DNA from: Microbacterium sp. 11MF
Lineage (GTDB): Bacteria; Actinomycetota; Actinomycetes; Actinomycetales; Microbacteriaceae
Reading direction: 5' to 3'
Assembly: GCF_000383475.1 (NCBI RefSeq)
Contig: NZ_KB911459.1
Span: 758,467 to 822,466 of the forward strand
DNA: 64,000 bases
Shown: positions 1 to 7,103 of the stretch, piece after piece
Layout of the letters: every line of letters starts with the position of its first letter
Position numbering within the stretch: position 1 is the stretch's first letter
Notes under the pieces: model-generated
What the model was told of the DNA's origin: nothing
The model's input: the letters and a program-made list of their open reading frames with translations, nothing else
Databases searched by the model: none
Translations under genes and position numbers: made by a program

Positions 1-241
1 GTTCGTCTCGACGATCGCGCTCGTCGTCCCCGGTGGCGAGGAGCACGTCGTGACCGGAGTCTGGCCCGGTCGTCTCGCGACCGCACCGACCGGAGAGAAC
101 GGCTTCGGCTACGACCCCGTGTTCCTGCCGGACGACGCCGCGGGCCGTTCCGCGGCGGAGCTCACGCCGGCGGAGAAGAACGCGTCGTCACACCGAGCAC
201 GGGCGTTCGACGCGCTCGGCCCCCTGCTGACGGCACTGTGA
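1..241 (+). CDS. rdgB: Non-canonical purine NTP pyrophosphatase, C-terminal part (RdgB/HAM1 family)
   Basis: The reading frame is already open at base 2 and ends at the TGA at 239-241, so about 79 C-terminal residues are present and the start lies outside the window. The block G-E-N-G-F-G-Y-D-P-V-F is a hallmark of the Ham1/RdgB fold, as is the following helix with A-E-L-T-P-A-E-K-N-x-x-S-H-R. The family hydrolyses ITP, dITP and XTP to monophosphates and so keeps deaminated purines out of DNA and RNA. The partner gene expected upstream in actinobacteria (rph) is not visible. Confidence 0.93.
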   Translation, partial: FVSTIALVVPGGEEHVVTGVWPGRLATAPTGENGFGYDPVFLPDDAAGRSAAELTPAEKNASSHRARAFDALGPLLTAL

Positions 242-326
242 CGCCGCGCGGGCTCTTCCGCTGAGGCTGAGAATCGGACTCATTCCCGAGTTGCGGGATG
301 AGGCCGCCCGCCCCGGCGTGCCGTCC

Positions 327-332
327 TAACCT
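327..332 (+). promoter_or_regulatory. Candidate -10 element of the CDF transporter gene
   Basis: TAACCT lies seven bases before the ATG at 340. With that spacing the transcript would start at the start codon itself, as for several other genes here. No convincing -35 element is visible. Confidence 0.4.
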
Positions 333-339
333 CGTAGGT

Positions 340-1251
340 ATGCACGATCACGCACCCACCGGCATCCGGGGAGGACACCCGCGGCGTCTGCTCGCGGTCT
401 CCCTGGGGATCACCGCGACGGTGCTCGTCGTCCAGCTCGTCGGTGCGATCCTCACCGGGTCGCTGGCCCTCCTCGCCGACGCCGGCCACATGTTCACCGA
501 CAGCTCGGGACTTGTGATCGCGCTCATCGCCGCGTCGGTCGCGGCGCGCCCCGCGGACGAACGGCAGACCTACGGCTACCAGCGCGCCGAGGTGTTCGGC
601 GCGTTGCTGAACGCCGTGATCCTCATCGCCCTCGGAGCGTGGATCGCGACCGAAGCCGTCGGCCGACTGATGCGACCCGCGGACGCCGAGGTGCAGGGCC
701 TGCCGATGCTCGTCGTCGCCGTCATCGGCCTCATCGCCAACGGCGTCTCGCTCTACGTCCTGAGCGTCGCGCAGCGCACGAGCATCAACGTGCGCGGCGC
801 CTACCTCGAGGTCCTCGGCGACCTGCTCGGGTCGGTGGTCGTGATCATCGCGGCCGGCGTCATCTGGGTGACGGGATGGATGCCGGCTGACGCCGTGGCC
901 TCGCTGGTCATCGCCGCCCTGATCGTGCCGCGCGCCATCACCCTGTTGAAAGAGGTGTTCGCCGTGTTGGGGGAGCGCGCACCGGCGGGGACGAAGGTCA
1001 CCGACATCCGCGACCACATCCTCGGCACCGAGGGGGTCGTGGACGTGCACGACGTCCACGTCTGGCAGCTCACGCGCGGCGCGCCGGTCTTCACGGCGCA
1101 CGTCGTCGTCGCGACGGACTACTTCGCGGATGATCGCGCCGGTGCGCTTCTGTCCCAGCTGCAGTCCTGCCTCGCACGCCACTTCGACGTGGAGCACTCG
1201 ACGTTCCAGCTCGAACCGGCAGGGCACGTCGAGCACGAAGCCCACGCCTGA
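340..1251 (+). CDS. Cation diffusion facilitator (CzcD/ZitB-like) transporter
   Basis: The 303-residue protein has six predicted membrane segments in its first 210 residues and a soluble C-terminal domain of about 90 residues, the usual CDF layout. It would export divalent cations, probably Zn2+, in exchange for protons at the cytoplasmic membrane. The TM2 metal motif H-x-x-x-D is present (H-M-F-T-D near residue 50). In TM5 the equivalent is E-V-L-G-D, so Glu replaces the more common His; this can alter metal preference. The C-terminal domain has D-V-H-D-V-H-V-W, typical of the family. I chose the ATG at 340 over the upstream ATG at 298 because homology starts there and a -10 element sits just before it. 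The C-terminus is rich in His and Glu. Confidence 0.9.
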   Translation: MHDHAPTGIRGGHPRRLLAVSLGITATVLVVQLVGAILTGSLALLADAGHMFTDSSGLVIALIAASVAARPADERQTYGYQRAEVFGALLNAVILIALGAWIATEAVGRLMRPADAEVQGLPMLVVAVIGLIANGVSLYVLSVAQRTSINVRGAYLEVLGDLLGSVVVIIAAGVIWVTGWMPADAVASLVIAALIVPRAITLLKEVFAVLGERAPAGTKVTDIRDHILGTEGVVDVHDVHVWQLTRGAPVFTAHVVVATDYFADDRAGALLSQLQSCLARHFDVEHSTFQLEPAGHVEHEAHA

Positions 1252-1260
1252 CGGTGGTGG

Positions 1261-3624
1261 TCAGCCTTCGGCGTGGACGTCCGTCGGAGCCTTGTCTGGG
1301 CGAAGCCCTCGCCAACGGGCATGACGGAGGGTTCCACTCGGCGTCGCCTCGGCGTACTCCACCTCGCCGACGACCTCGGGCCTGACCCACAGCGCATCGG
1401 ATGCCTCGGCACGACCGATGTCGACGAAAGGGTTCTCGGCGGTGCGGAGGGGTGAGAGCTCGGCATCCAGACGTGCGAGCGTCGCTTCGCTGAAACCGGA
1501 CCCGACGCGACCGATGTAGCGCAGCCCGCCGTCGGTGGGGATTCCCATGAGCAGCGAACCGATCTCGCCGGTGCGGCCGCCTTTGCCCGGTCGGATGCCT
1601 CCGATCACGACCTCCTGCATCAGTGTCAGTTTGACCTTGAGCCACTGCTCGCTGCGCACCCCCCGGCGGTAGGTGGACGCGGGGTCCTTCACGACGACGC
1701 CCTCGAGTCCGAGCTGCTGCGCCGTCGCGAGGGCATCGTCCACGTCGCTCGCGACGGGAGGTACGACGATGGGATCGATCGTGCCCTCGGCGACGCCCTC
1801 CAGCAGCTCTCGTCGTTGCGACAGAGGGAGTGGAGCGGCATCCGTCCCGTCGACCTCGAGGACGTCGAACAGCAGGAACTGCACGGGGATCCGGGCCGAC
1901 TCGCGGTCGATCTCGCCGGCCTTCGTGAGGTGCATGCGGTGCTGGAGCAGCGAGAAGCTCGGCCGGTTCCGATCGTCGAGCGCGACGATCTCGCCGTCGA
2001 CGACGCAGGCGGCGGCGCCGAACCCGGGGTCGCCGCCGGTCAGTTCGGGATACCGCGCGGTGATGTCGGCGCCGCTTCGCGCGCGGAGCTTCAGTCGTTG
2101 GCCGTCCCAGATCCCGAGGGCGCGGACGCCGTCCCATTTGAATTCGACCCACGGACCCCAGCGGGTGGCCGCATGCCGGGCGAGCGCCGCGTTCGACGAC
2201 GTCGCGAGCATCGGTGCGGGTGCGGGTGCGGGTGCGGATGACGGCGGGGTGGCGGCAGGCCCCGGGGCCTTCGCCTTCATGCGGTGCAGCAGCCATTGCG
2301 ACTTCTCACCGTCGCCGCTCGTGCGGATGAGGGCGAGCCTCGCGGTTCCGAGCGGCCCGTCGCCGCGCCCGGTGGCAGTGAAGATCACCTCGTCGTCGCG
2401 CCATTTCTCGAGCTCGAACGTGCCCGAGTCCCAGATTGACATCGAGCCCGCACCGTATTCCCCGGCGGGAATGTCGCCGGAGAACTCGAGGTATTCCATC
2501 GGATGCGGCTCGGTCATGACGGCGAGGTGGTTGGTCGAAGGCGACTCCGGGATGCCGCGCGGCACCGCCCAGCTGACGAGAACGCCGTCGTGCTCGAGTC
2601 GCAGGTCGTAGTGCAGCCGCCGAGCGTGGTGCTCCTGGATCACGAACCGGGAGCCCGCGGGGACGGCGGAGCCCGCGGGCGACGGGGGGACCGGCTCTGG
2701 CGTCTTCGCAGCCGTCCGCTTCGCGATGTAGGAGCGCAGGGGACCGGCATCCGTCGGCGCGAGTGCGGCGAGGAGGTCGCCGTCCGCCGCGACCCGATCG
2801 AGCACCTCGTCGACGAGCAGCTGCCGCAGGTCGGGGTCGTCGAGTTCTGCCCACGTGCGGGGAGCAGCGACCGTGGGCCGCTCGCGTCCACGGAGCGAGT
2901 AGGGCGCGATGGTCGTCTTCTTGCCGTTGTTCTGGCTCCAGTCGAGGAACACCTTGCCGGGCCGGGCCGCCTTCGACATCTGACTCACGACGAGGTCGGG
3001 ATGGTCGGCCTCGAGCGCCCGGGCGAGTTCCTTCGCGAAGGCGCTGATCTCGTCGCTGGTCCGGCTGCCGTCGAGCGAGGAGTAGAGGTGGATGCCCTTG
3101 CTGCCGCTCGTGACGGGAAGCGGCTCCATCCCCAGATCGGTGAGGATCGCGCGCGCCCACCGTGCGACCTCGGCGCACTCGGCGAGGCCGATGCCGGGGC
3201 CCGGATCGAGGTCGAGCACGAGACGGTCGGGGTTCCGTCTCGCCCCGTCCGCGCCGAAGCGCCACTGCGGCACGTGCAGCTCGATCGACGCGACCTGTGC
3301 AAGGTACACCAGGGTCGGAACCCCGTCGACGAGCGGATAGTCCTTCGCCCCGGTCGAATGCTCGATGGGCCTCCGAGCGATCCACGACGGCGCGCCCGCC
3401 TCGAGGTGCTTCGCGAAGAACGAGCCTTCGCCGGTGCCGTCTGGCCAGCGGATGCGGGTGACCGGGCGACCATCGAGGTGCGGCAGCATCGCCGGAGCGA
3501 TCCGCGTCAGGTAGTCGATGACCTCGCCTTTGGTGGTCCCCGTCTCGGGGTACATCACCTTCTCGAGGTTGGTCAACCGCAGCCTGCGGCCGTCGACGAC
3601 GACCTCCTGCGGTGCGGCTGGCAT
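1261..3624 (-). CDS. ligD: ATP-dependent DNA ligase LigD (polymerase, phosphoesterase and ligase domains)
   Basis: This 787-residue enzyme carries three activities of bacterial non-homologous end joining, ordered as in mycobacteria. Residues 1-290 form the primase-like polymerase domain with the metal-binding D-L-D. Residues 325-460 form the 3'-phosphoesterase domain, with H-H-A-R-R-L-H-Y-D-L-R-L-E and the later H in E-P-H-P-M-E. Residues 490-780 form the ligase, with adenylation motif F-K-W-D-G-V-R whose Lys takes the AMP. It prepares and seals broken ends bound by Ku. It is divergent from ku, separated by 60 bases, and runs tail to tail into the CDF gene. The length compares with about 760 residues in mycobacteria. 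The ATG is placed six bases after a -10 hexamer. Confidence 0.96.
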   Translation of the reverse strand: MPAAPQEVVVDGRRLRLTNLEKVMYPETGTTKGEVIDYLTRIAPAMLPHLDGRPVTRIRWPDGTGEGSFFAKHLEAGAPSWIARRPIEHSTGAKDYPLVDGVPTLVYLAQVASIELHVPQWRFGADGARRNPDRLVLDLDPGPGIGLAECAEVARWARAILTDLGMEPLPVTSGSKGIHLYSSLDGSRTSDEISAFAKELARALEADHPDLVVSQMSKAARPGKVFLDWSQNNGKKTTIAPYSLRGRERPTVAAPRTWAELDDPDLRQLLVDEVLDRVAADGDLLAALAPTDAGPLRSYIAKRTAAKTPEPVPPSPAGSAVPAGSRFVIQEHHARRLHYDLRLEHDGVLVSWAVPRGIPESPSTNHLAVMTEPHPMEYLEFSGDIPAGEYGAGSMSIWDSGTFELEKWRDDEVIFTATGRGDGPLGTARLALIRTSGDGEKSQWLLHRMKAKAPGPAATPPSSAPAPAPAPMLATSSNAALARHAATRWGPWVEFKWDGVRALGIWDGQRLKLRARSGADITARYPELTGGDPGFGAAACVVDGEIVALDDRNRPSFSLLQHRMHLTKAGEIDRESARIPVQFLLFDVLEVDGTDAAPLPLSQRRELLEGVAEGTIDPIVVPPVASDVDDALATAQQLGLEGVVVKDPASTYRRGVRSEQWLKVKLTLMQEVVIGGIRPGKGGRTGEIGSLLMGIPTDGGLRYIGRVGSGFSEATLARLDAELSPLRTAENPFVDIGRAEASDALWVRPEVVGEVEYAEATPSGTLRHARWRGLRPDKAPTDVHAEG

Positions 3625-3630
3625 GGGGCC

Positions 3631-3636
3631 AGATTA
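3631..3636 (-). promoter_or_regulatory. Candidate -10 element of ligD
   Basis: On the minus strand TAATCT ends exactly six bases before the ligD ATG, which predicts a leaderless mRNA. Confidence 0.5.
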
Positions 3637-3672
3637 GTGTGCAACCCCTATGACGCCACCGCAGCGCGGGTG

Positions 3673-3678
3673 TCTACT
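3673..3678 (+). promoter_or_regulatory. Candidate -10 element of ku
   Basis: TCTACT is followed by six G/C bases and then the ATG at 3685. The layout mirrors the opposite-facing ligD promoter 40 bases away and predicts a leaderless transcript. Confidence 0.4.
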
Positions 3679-3684
3679 GGGGGC

Positions 3685-4563
3685 ATGAGATCGATCTGGA
3701 AAGGCGCGCTGACCTTCGGGCTCGTCAATGTGCCCGTCAAGGTGTACTCGGCGACGGAGGACCACGACGTGTCCCTCCACCAGGTGCACGCGGCCGACGG
3801 CGGCCGCATCCGGTATCAGCGCATCTGCGAGATCGACGGCGAGGTCGTGCCGTACTCCGACATCGACAAGGCCTACGACGACGGCGAGCGCACCGTCGTC
3901 CTCACCTCCGATGACTTCGCGGCGCTGCCCAGCGAGCGCAGTCGCGAGATCGAGGTCGTCGAGTTCGTCCCCACCGAGCAGATCGATCTGCTCACCCTCG
4001 ACAAGGCCTACTACCTCGAACCCGACTCGAAGAGTCCGAAGGCGTACGTCCTGCTGCGTCAGACGCTCGAGCAGACCGATCGCACGGCGATCGTGCGGTT
4101 CGCGCTGCGGCAGAAGACGCGACTCGCGGCACTCCGCGTGCGCGGCGACGTCCTCGTGCTGCAGACGCTCCTGTGGGCGGACGAGGTGCGCGAGGCATCC
4201 TTCCCCGTGCTCGACGAGCCGGTGAAGATCTCGAGCAAGGAGCTTGAGCTCTCGGCATCCCTCGTCGACAGCTTCTCGAGCGACTTCGATCCGACCGAGT
4301 TCACCGACGACTATCAGAAGGAACTCCGAACCCTCATCGAGGCGAAGCTCGACAAGGGTGAGGCGTTCGACACCACCGAGACCTTCGGGGAGAAGACGGA
4401 TGCCGAGGGCGGCGAGGTCATCGATCTGATGGCGGCACTCCGGGCCAGCGTCGAGAAGAGCCGTGCGGCGCGGTCGGGGTCGGAACCTGCGAAAAAGGAT
4501 GCCGACGCCGACACGGCGTCGGCGCCGGCGAAGAAGAAGCCCGCGAAGAAGAAGGCGTCCTGA
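3685..4563 (+). CDS. ku: Non-homologous end joining protein Ku
   Basis: The 292-residue protein begins with the conserved M-R-S-I-W-K-G-A-L-T-F-G-L-V-N-V-P-V block of bacterial Ku. A homodimer forms a ring that threads onto DNA ends and recruits LigD. Core Ku spans about residues 1-255. The tail (about 265-292) is rich in Lys and Ala, ending K-K-P-A-K-K-K-A-S, like the basic tails that help bacterial Ku bind DNA and move inward from ends. It is divergent from ligD, so the two can be expressed together. The stop codon abuts the stop of the convergent DedA gene with no bases between. The frame stays open far upstream, but the conserved N-terminus fixes the start. Confidence 0.96.
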   Translation: MRSIWKGALTFGLVNVPVKVYSATEDHDVSLHQVHAADGGRIRYQRICEIDGEVVPYSDIDKAYDDGERTVVLTSDDFAALPSERSREIEVVEFVPTEQIDLLTLDKAYYLEPDSKSPKAYVLLRQTLEQTDRTAIVRFALRQKTRLAALRVRGDVLVLQTLLWADEVREASFPVLDEPVKISSKELELSASLVDSFSSDFDPTEFTDDYQKELRTLIEAKLDKGEAFDTTETFGEKTDAEGGEVIDLMAALRASVEKSRAARSGSEPAKKDADADTASAPAKKKPAKKKAS

Positions 4564-5343
4564 TCAGAGCCGGGGGGTGTCCCCGCGGGAGCCGTCCTGC
4601 TTCTCGTCGAACGCCTCGGGCTCGAGGACGAGGTCGCGTGCTTCCTTCGGGTCGATAACGCCGTCCGAGCCGGCCGCCATCTCTCGCTTGACCTTGCGCT
4701 TCTCGGCGAAGTAGTGCCACACGATGAAGACGAGGGTCCCGGCGACGGCCGCGAGGAGGATGACGTCGATGTACGAGGCGACGAACTCGCCGACGCCGGG
4801 GATGAGGCTGACGAGGTAACCGATGACGGTGAGGCCGAAGCCCCAGATGACCGCACCGATCAGGTTGTAGAGCGAGTACTTGTGCCACGCCATCTTGCCG
4901 ACGCCTGCAGCGACCGGCGCGAAGGTGCGGACGATCGGCACGAAGCGGGCGAGGATGACGGTGACGCCGCCGTAGCGCTCGAAGAAGGCGTTCGTGCGAT
5001 CGACGTTGCTCCGGCTGAAGAGTCCGGATTCCTTGCGTTCGAAGACCGCGGGGCCGCCCTTGCGGCCGATGAGGTACCCGACTTCGCCGCCGAGGAAGGC
5101 CGAGAGGCCGATGAGCAGGCCCACGATCCACACGTTGATGCCGAAGACGCCGTTGGGGGCGTGCGTCACCGGGTTGGAGAGGAGCCCCGCCATGATCAGG
5201 AGGGTGTCGCCCGGGAGGAGGAACCCGACGAGCAGGCCGGTCTCGGCGAAGATGATGAAGCAGACCACGACGAGCGCCCACGGACCGGCGGCGTTGATGA
5301 TGGTCTCGGGATCCAGCCAGGGGATCAGTGCGAAGGGGTGCAC
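4564..5343 (-). CDS. DedA family integral membrane protein (SNARE-associated/VTT domain)
   Basis: The 259-residue protein has the DedA pattern: an N-terminal hydrophobic segment, the conserved F-x-E-T-G-L-L-V-G-F-L-L-P-G-D-T-L-L block near residue 35, the central G-x-x-x-G-Y-x-I-G-R segment, and two or three C-terminal helices. DedA proteins sit in the cytoplasmic membrane; some recycle undecaprenyl phosphate or other lipids, but the role of this member cannot be told from sequence. The last 50 residues are charged and cytoplasmic. Translation starts at GTG, chosen because GAAGGA lies seven bases before it. The gene is monocistronic, between ku and tRNA-Leu. Confidence 0.9.
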   Translation of the reverse strand: MHPFALIPWLDPETIINAAGPWALVVVCFIIFAETGLLVGFLLPGDTLLIMAGLLSNPVTHAPNGVFGINVWIVGLLIGLSAFLGGEVGYLIGRKGGPAVFERKESGLFSRSNVDRTNAFFERYGGVTVILARFVPIVRTFAPVAAGVGKMAWHKYSLYNLIGAVIWGFGLTVIGYLVSLIPGVGEFVASYIDVILLAAVAGTLVFIVWHYFAEKRKVKREMAAGSDGVIDPKEARDLVLEPEAFDEKQDGSRGDTPRL

Positions 5344-5416
5344 GGAGGTCCTTCAGGTCGCGACGGCTGGCCGGCCGGCGGAATGGGCGCAAGGTGTGAG
5401 ACACGACGGTGCCTCG

Positions 5417-5498
5417 TGCGGAAGGGGGGACTTGAACCCCCACGCCCGAAGGCACAGGAACCTAAATCCTGCGTGTCTGCCGATTTCACCACTCCCGC
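5417..5498 (-). tRNA. tRNA-Leu (anticodon UAG)
   Basis: The minus strand folds into a class II cloverleaf. The acceptor arms G-C-G-G-G-A-G and C-T-T-C-C-G-C pair with one G-U. The anticodon stem CAGGA/TCCTG encloses the loop TTTAGGT, giving anticodon TAG for CUA/CUN leucine codons. A short variable arm closes on a TTCG loop, and the T stem GGGGG/CCCCC carries TTCAAGT. CCA is not encoded; the discriminator base is A. Confidence 0.95.
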
Positions 5499-5559
5499 TG
5501 GTGGGTTCAGTCTAGGGCGCCGGGTGGGAGGGACCTGGGAGGGATAACCCCCGAATCGG

Positions 5560-5565
5560 TAACCT
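5560..5565 (+). promoter_or_regulatory. Candidate -10 element of the lipoprotein gene
   Basis: TAACCT ends seven bases before the GTG at 5573, consistent with a leaderless transcript. There is no Shine-Dalgarno sequence. Confidence 0.45.
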
Positions 5566-5572
5566 CTGTCGC

Positions 5573-6172
5573 GTGACTGCGCCTCGATCTCTCATACCCG
5601 TGATCCCGCTCCTCGCCCTCGCCGGCTTCCTCGCCGGATGCGCGCCCGCCGCCCCCGCCGTCTCCGACGAGGGATCCGCAGGGCCGAGCGCACCCGCCGC
5701 CGCGGGCGACGGCGGGACGGCGGCCGTCCGGGAACTTCCCGGCATCTCGAGCTGCGATCAGGTCGCCGCCGTCGTCGGCGACTACATCGACGGCATCCCG
5801 CTCGACGAGGAGAACTCCTACGTCCAGCCGGACGCCATCGGTTGCGCCTGGGTGACCCCTGCGGACGCGGTCAGCGAGCTCTCCGATATCCAATCCTTCA
5901 CCGTGGACATCTCGGAGGGCATGGACGAGGTGCCCGATGCGGATGAGGCTACCGGCCTCGGCATGGACATGTACTTCGACGACCCGCGTCTCGAGAAGGT
6001 CGGCGGCGTGGGGCTCTGGATGGATGCCGATTCCGCAGCCGTCGGCGGGGGAACGGGCTCTGTCCTGGTGCCCGGCGTCGACATCGTGATCAGCGACTCG
6101 CGCTGGGGGCAGGACGGCCGCCTCACGAAGGACAGCCTCGTGAGCGTCGCGCTCGCTCTCCTCGATCTCTGA
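5573..6172 (+). CDS. Predicted lipoprotein, DUF3558-like
   Basis: The 199-residue product has a short positive N-terminus, a hydrophobic stretch and the lipobox L-A-G-C with the lipidated Cys near residue 23, so it should be anchored to the outer face of the membrane. A linker of about 30 Ala/Pro/Gly-rich residues follows. The mature domain has two Cys residues, in S-S-C-D-Q and I-G-C-A-W, that could form a disulfide, a pattern shared with DUF3558-type actinobacterial lipoproteins. I cannot assign a function. The lipoprotein at 22705-23277 has a similar layout and may be a distant relative. Confidence 0.75.
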   Translation: MTAPRSLIPVIPLLALAGFLAGCAPAAPAVSDEGSAGPSAPAAAGDGGTAAVRELPGISSCDQVAAVVGDYIDGIPLDEENSYVQPDAIGCAWVTPADAVSELSDIQSFTVDISEGMDEVPDADEATGLGMDMYFDDPRLEKVGGVGLWMDADSAAVGGGTGSVLVPGVDIVISDSRWGQDGRLTKDSLVSVALALLDL

Positions 6173-6182
6173 GGCCTGCCGT

Positions 6183-6193
6183 CGGTGTGGATA
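6183..6193 (+). repeat. 11-bp direct repeat, left copy
   Basis: The 11-mer CGGTGTGGATA occurs here and again at 7051-7061, bounding the lower-GC segment that lies between the lipoprotein gene and the Tad operon. Confidence 0.6.
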
Positions 6194-6297
6194 TCCAGGC
6201 CGCATAGGCGTGGAGCGACGCCGAGGGATGGCGTGGTACTGCGATAGACGCGGGCAATTCCGTAGACGAACCGACGCCGTGCTGCGAAGGTCTCGGT

Positions 6298-6645
6298 ATG
6301 GCAAGCGAGAGCGATTCAGGGGCGCACGCGGCTGGCGGTCTCATCACGCAGCGGATGGCCGCCGAACGAGGGCGCGTGACGGCGACCGTCTATCTGCTCT
6401 GGGGAGCAATGTTGCTGGCCACGGCTGTGACACGGGGCGTGCCATCGGAGACGGTGGAGTGGGTTCTCGGCGCCGCTACTGTGATCCCGGGTGCTGGTCT
6501 CATCGTGTTTGGCGTACTCGCCCTGCGCGCGCGTAGGAGGCGGATCTCTGAGTTCGAAGCCCGACACGGCGTGGGCGCGGGGCAGCAGTCTCCTGTGGCC
6601 CGTGGTCGGCGTCGCACTGCAGGCAGCGAACGATTCGATGGGTGA
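6298..6645 (+). CDS. Small membrane protein, unknown function
   Basis: This predicted product of 115 residues has two hydrophobic segments (about residues 28-45 and 55-74) followed by a basic cluster R-A-R-R-R-R and a soluble tail. The tail contains F-E-A-R-H-G-V-G-A-G-Q-Q-x-P-V, which looks like a conserved motif rather than random sequence. No enzyme motif is present. The stop overlaps the start of the next small membrane protein gene. Base composition is visibly lower in GC, and codons are less biased, than in the flanking genes, so this pair may have been acquired. No strong Shine-Dalgarno sequence precedes the ATG. Confidence 0.55.
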   Translation: MASESDSGAHAAGGLITQRMAAERGRVTATVYLLWGAMLLATAVTRGVPSETVEWVLGAATVIPGAGLIVFGVLALRARRRRISEFEARHGVGAGQQSPVARGRRRTAGSERFDG

Positions 6646-6856
6646 ACGTGGCCCATGGTTCCACATCGTCGGTGTCTGCACCTTCGCGCTACTGCTGGTC
6701 TACTTCGTCGGACTGCTCATCTTGACGCTTGCGACTGGTGTGAGATTCTCGATCCCGCAGTGGCTGGTGGTCGGGCTGCTGATCCTGTCTGCGGTGCTCG
6801 GCGTTGCGTGGCAGATCCGCTGTCTCGTTCTCGCCATCCGAGTACGCGACCGATGA
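6638..6856 (+). CDS. Small membrane protein, coupled to the preceding gene
   Basis: The product has 72 residues with two hydrophobic segments, about residues 9-31 and 38-62, and a basic C-terminus. Its ATG lies eight bases inside the end of the preceding frame, so translation is probably coupled. Function is unknown. A frameshifted single gene is possible but less likely, because the upstream frame continues coherently to its own stop. Codon use is atypical for the window, as in its partner. Confidence 0.5.
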   Translation: MGERGPWFHIVGVCTFALLLVYFVGLLILTLATGVRFSIPQWLVVGLLILSAVLGVAWQIRCLVLAIRVRDR

Positions 6857-6897
6857 TTCTCACGAACCCGCTGATGGTTCGTCTCCTCGCACACCTC

Positions 6898-6903
6898 TAC
6901 GCT
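6898..6903 (+). promoter_or_regulatory. Candidate -10 element upstream of the Tad operon
   Basis: TACGCT is followed by six bases and an ATG at 6910, the same spacing as at leaderless genes elsewhere here. It could drive the short frame at 6944 and the Tad operon. Confidence 0.3.
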
Positions 6904-6943
6904 TCCGGCATGGGTCACTACCCCGTCGCACCGAGGGATTCGA

Positions 6944-7021
6944 ATGTGGCGGAAGGACGACGGATCGACGCCACCCGACGAGGACCCGGCGGCTGGCGGC
7001 CGTGAGGGGACGGAAGGCTGA
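6944..7021 (+). CDS. Possible 25-residue peptide before tadA
   Basis: A frame starting M-W-R-K-D-D-G-S and rich in Asp, Glu, Gly and Pro runs to the TGA at 7019-7021. GAGGGA lies five bases upstream of the ATG and would serve as a ribosome site. Codon use is mostly G/C-ending. It may be a real leader peptide or the remnant of a longer gene; nothing in it identifies a family. Confidence 0.25.
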   Translation: MWRKDDGSTPPDEDPAAGGREGTEG

Positions 7022-7050
7022 GGCGGGTCGTCATCCGCGATGATGCGTCG

Positions 7051-7061
7051 CGGTGTGGATA
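7051..7061 (+). repeat. 11-bp direct repeat, right copy
   Basis: Second copy of CGGTGTGGATA, 868 bases from the first. It overlaps a perfect DnaA box. Confidence 0.6.
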
Positions 7062-7062
7062 A
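7054..7062 (-). promoter_or_regulatory. Isolated perfect DnaA box
   Basis: The plus strand reads TGTGGATAA, the complement of the classic DnaA box TTATCCACA. It lies 42 bases before the tadA start. Such an AT-rich nonamer is rare by chance at this GC content, but a single box is not an origin. Confidence 0.4.
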
Positions 7063-7103
7063 CTCCCACGCCGAGGCGCGGGCGGTTGCGAGGATCCCAG
7101 GCC

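Noticed and set aside
6298-6856. One membrane protein gene broken by a frameshift
   Set aside because: The upstream frame reaches its stop with a coherent charged tail, and the downstream frame has its own ATG overlapping that stop, so two coupled genes explain it better. Sequencing error cannot be fully excluded.
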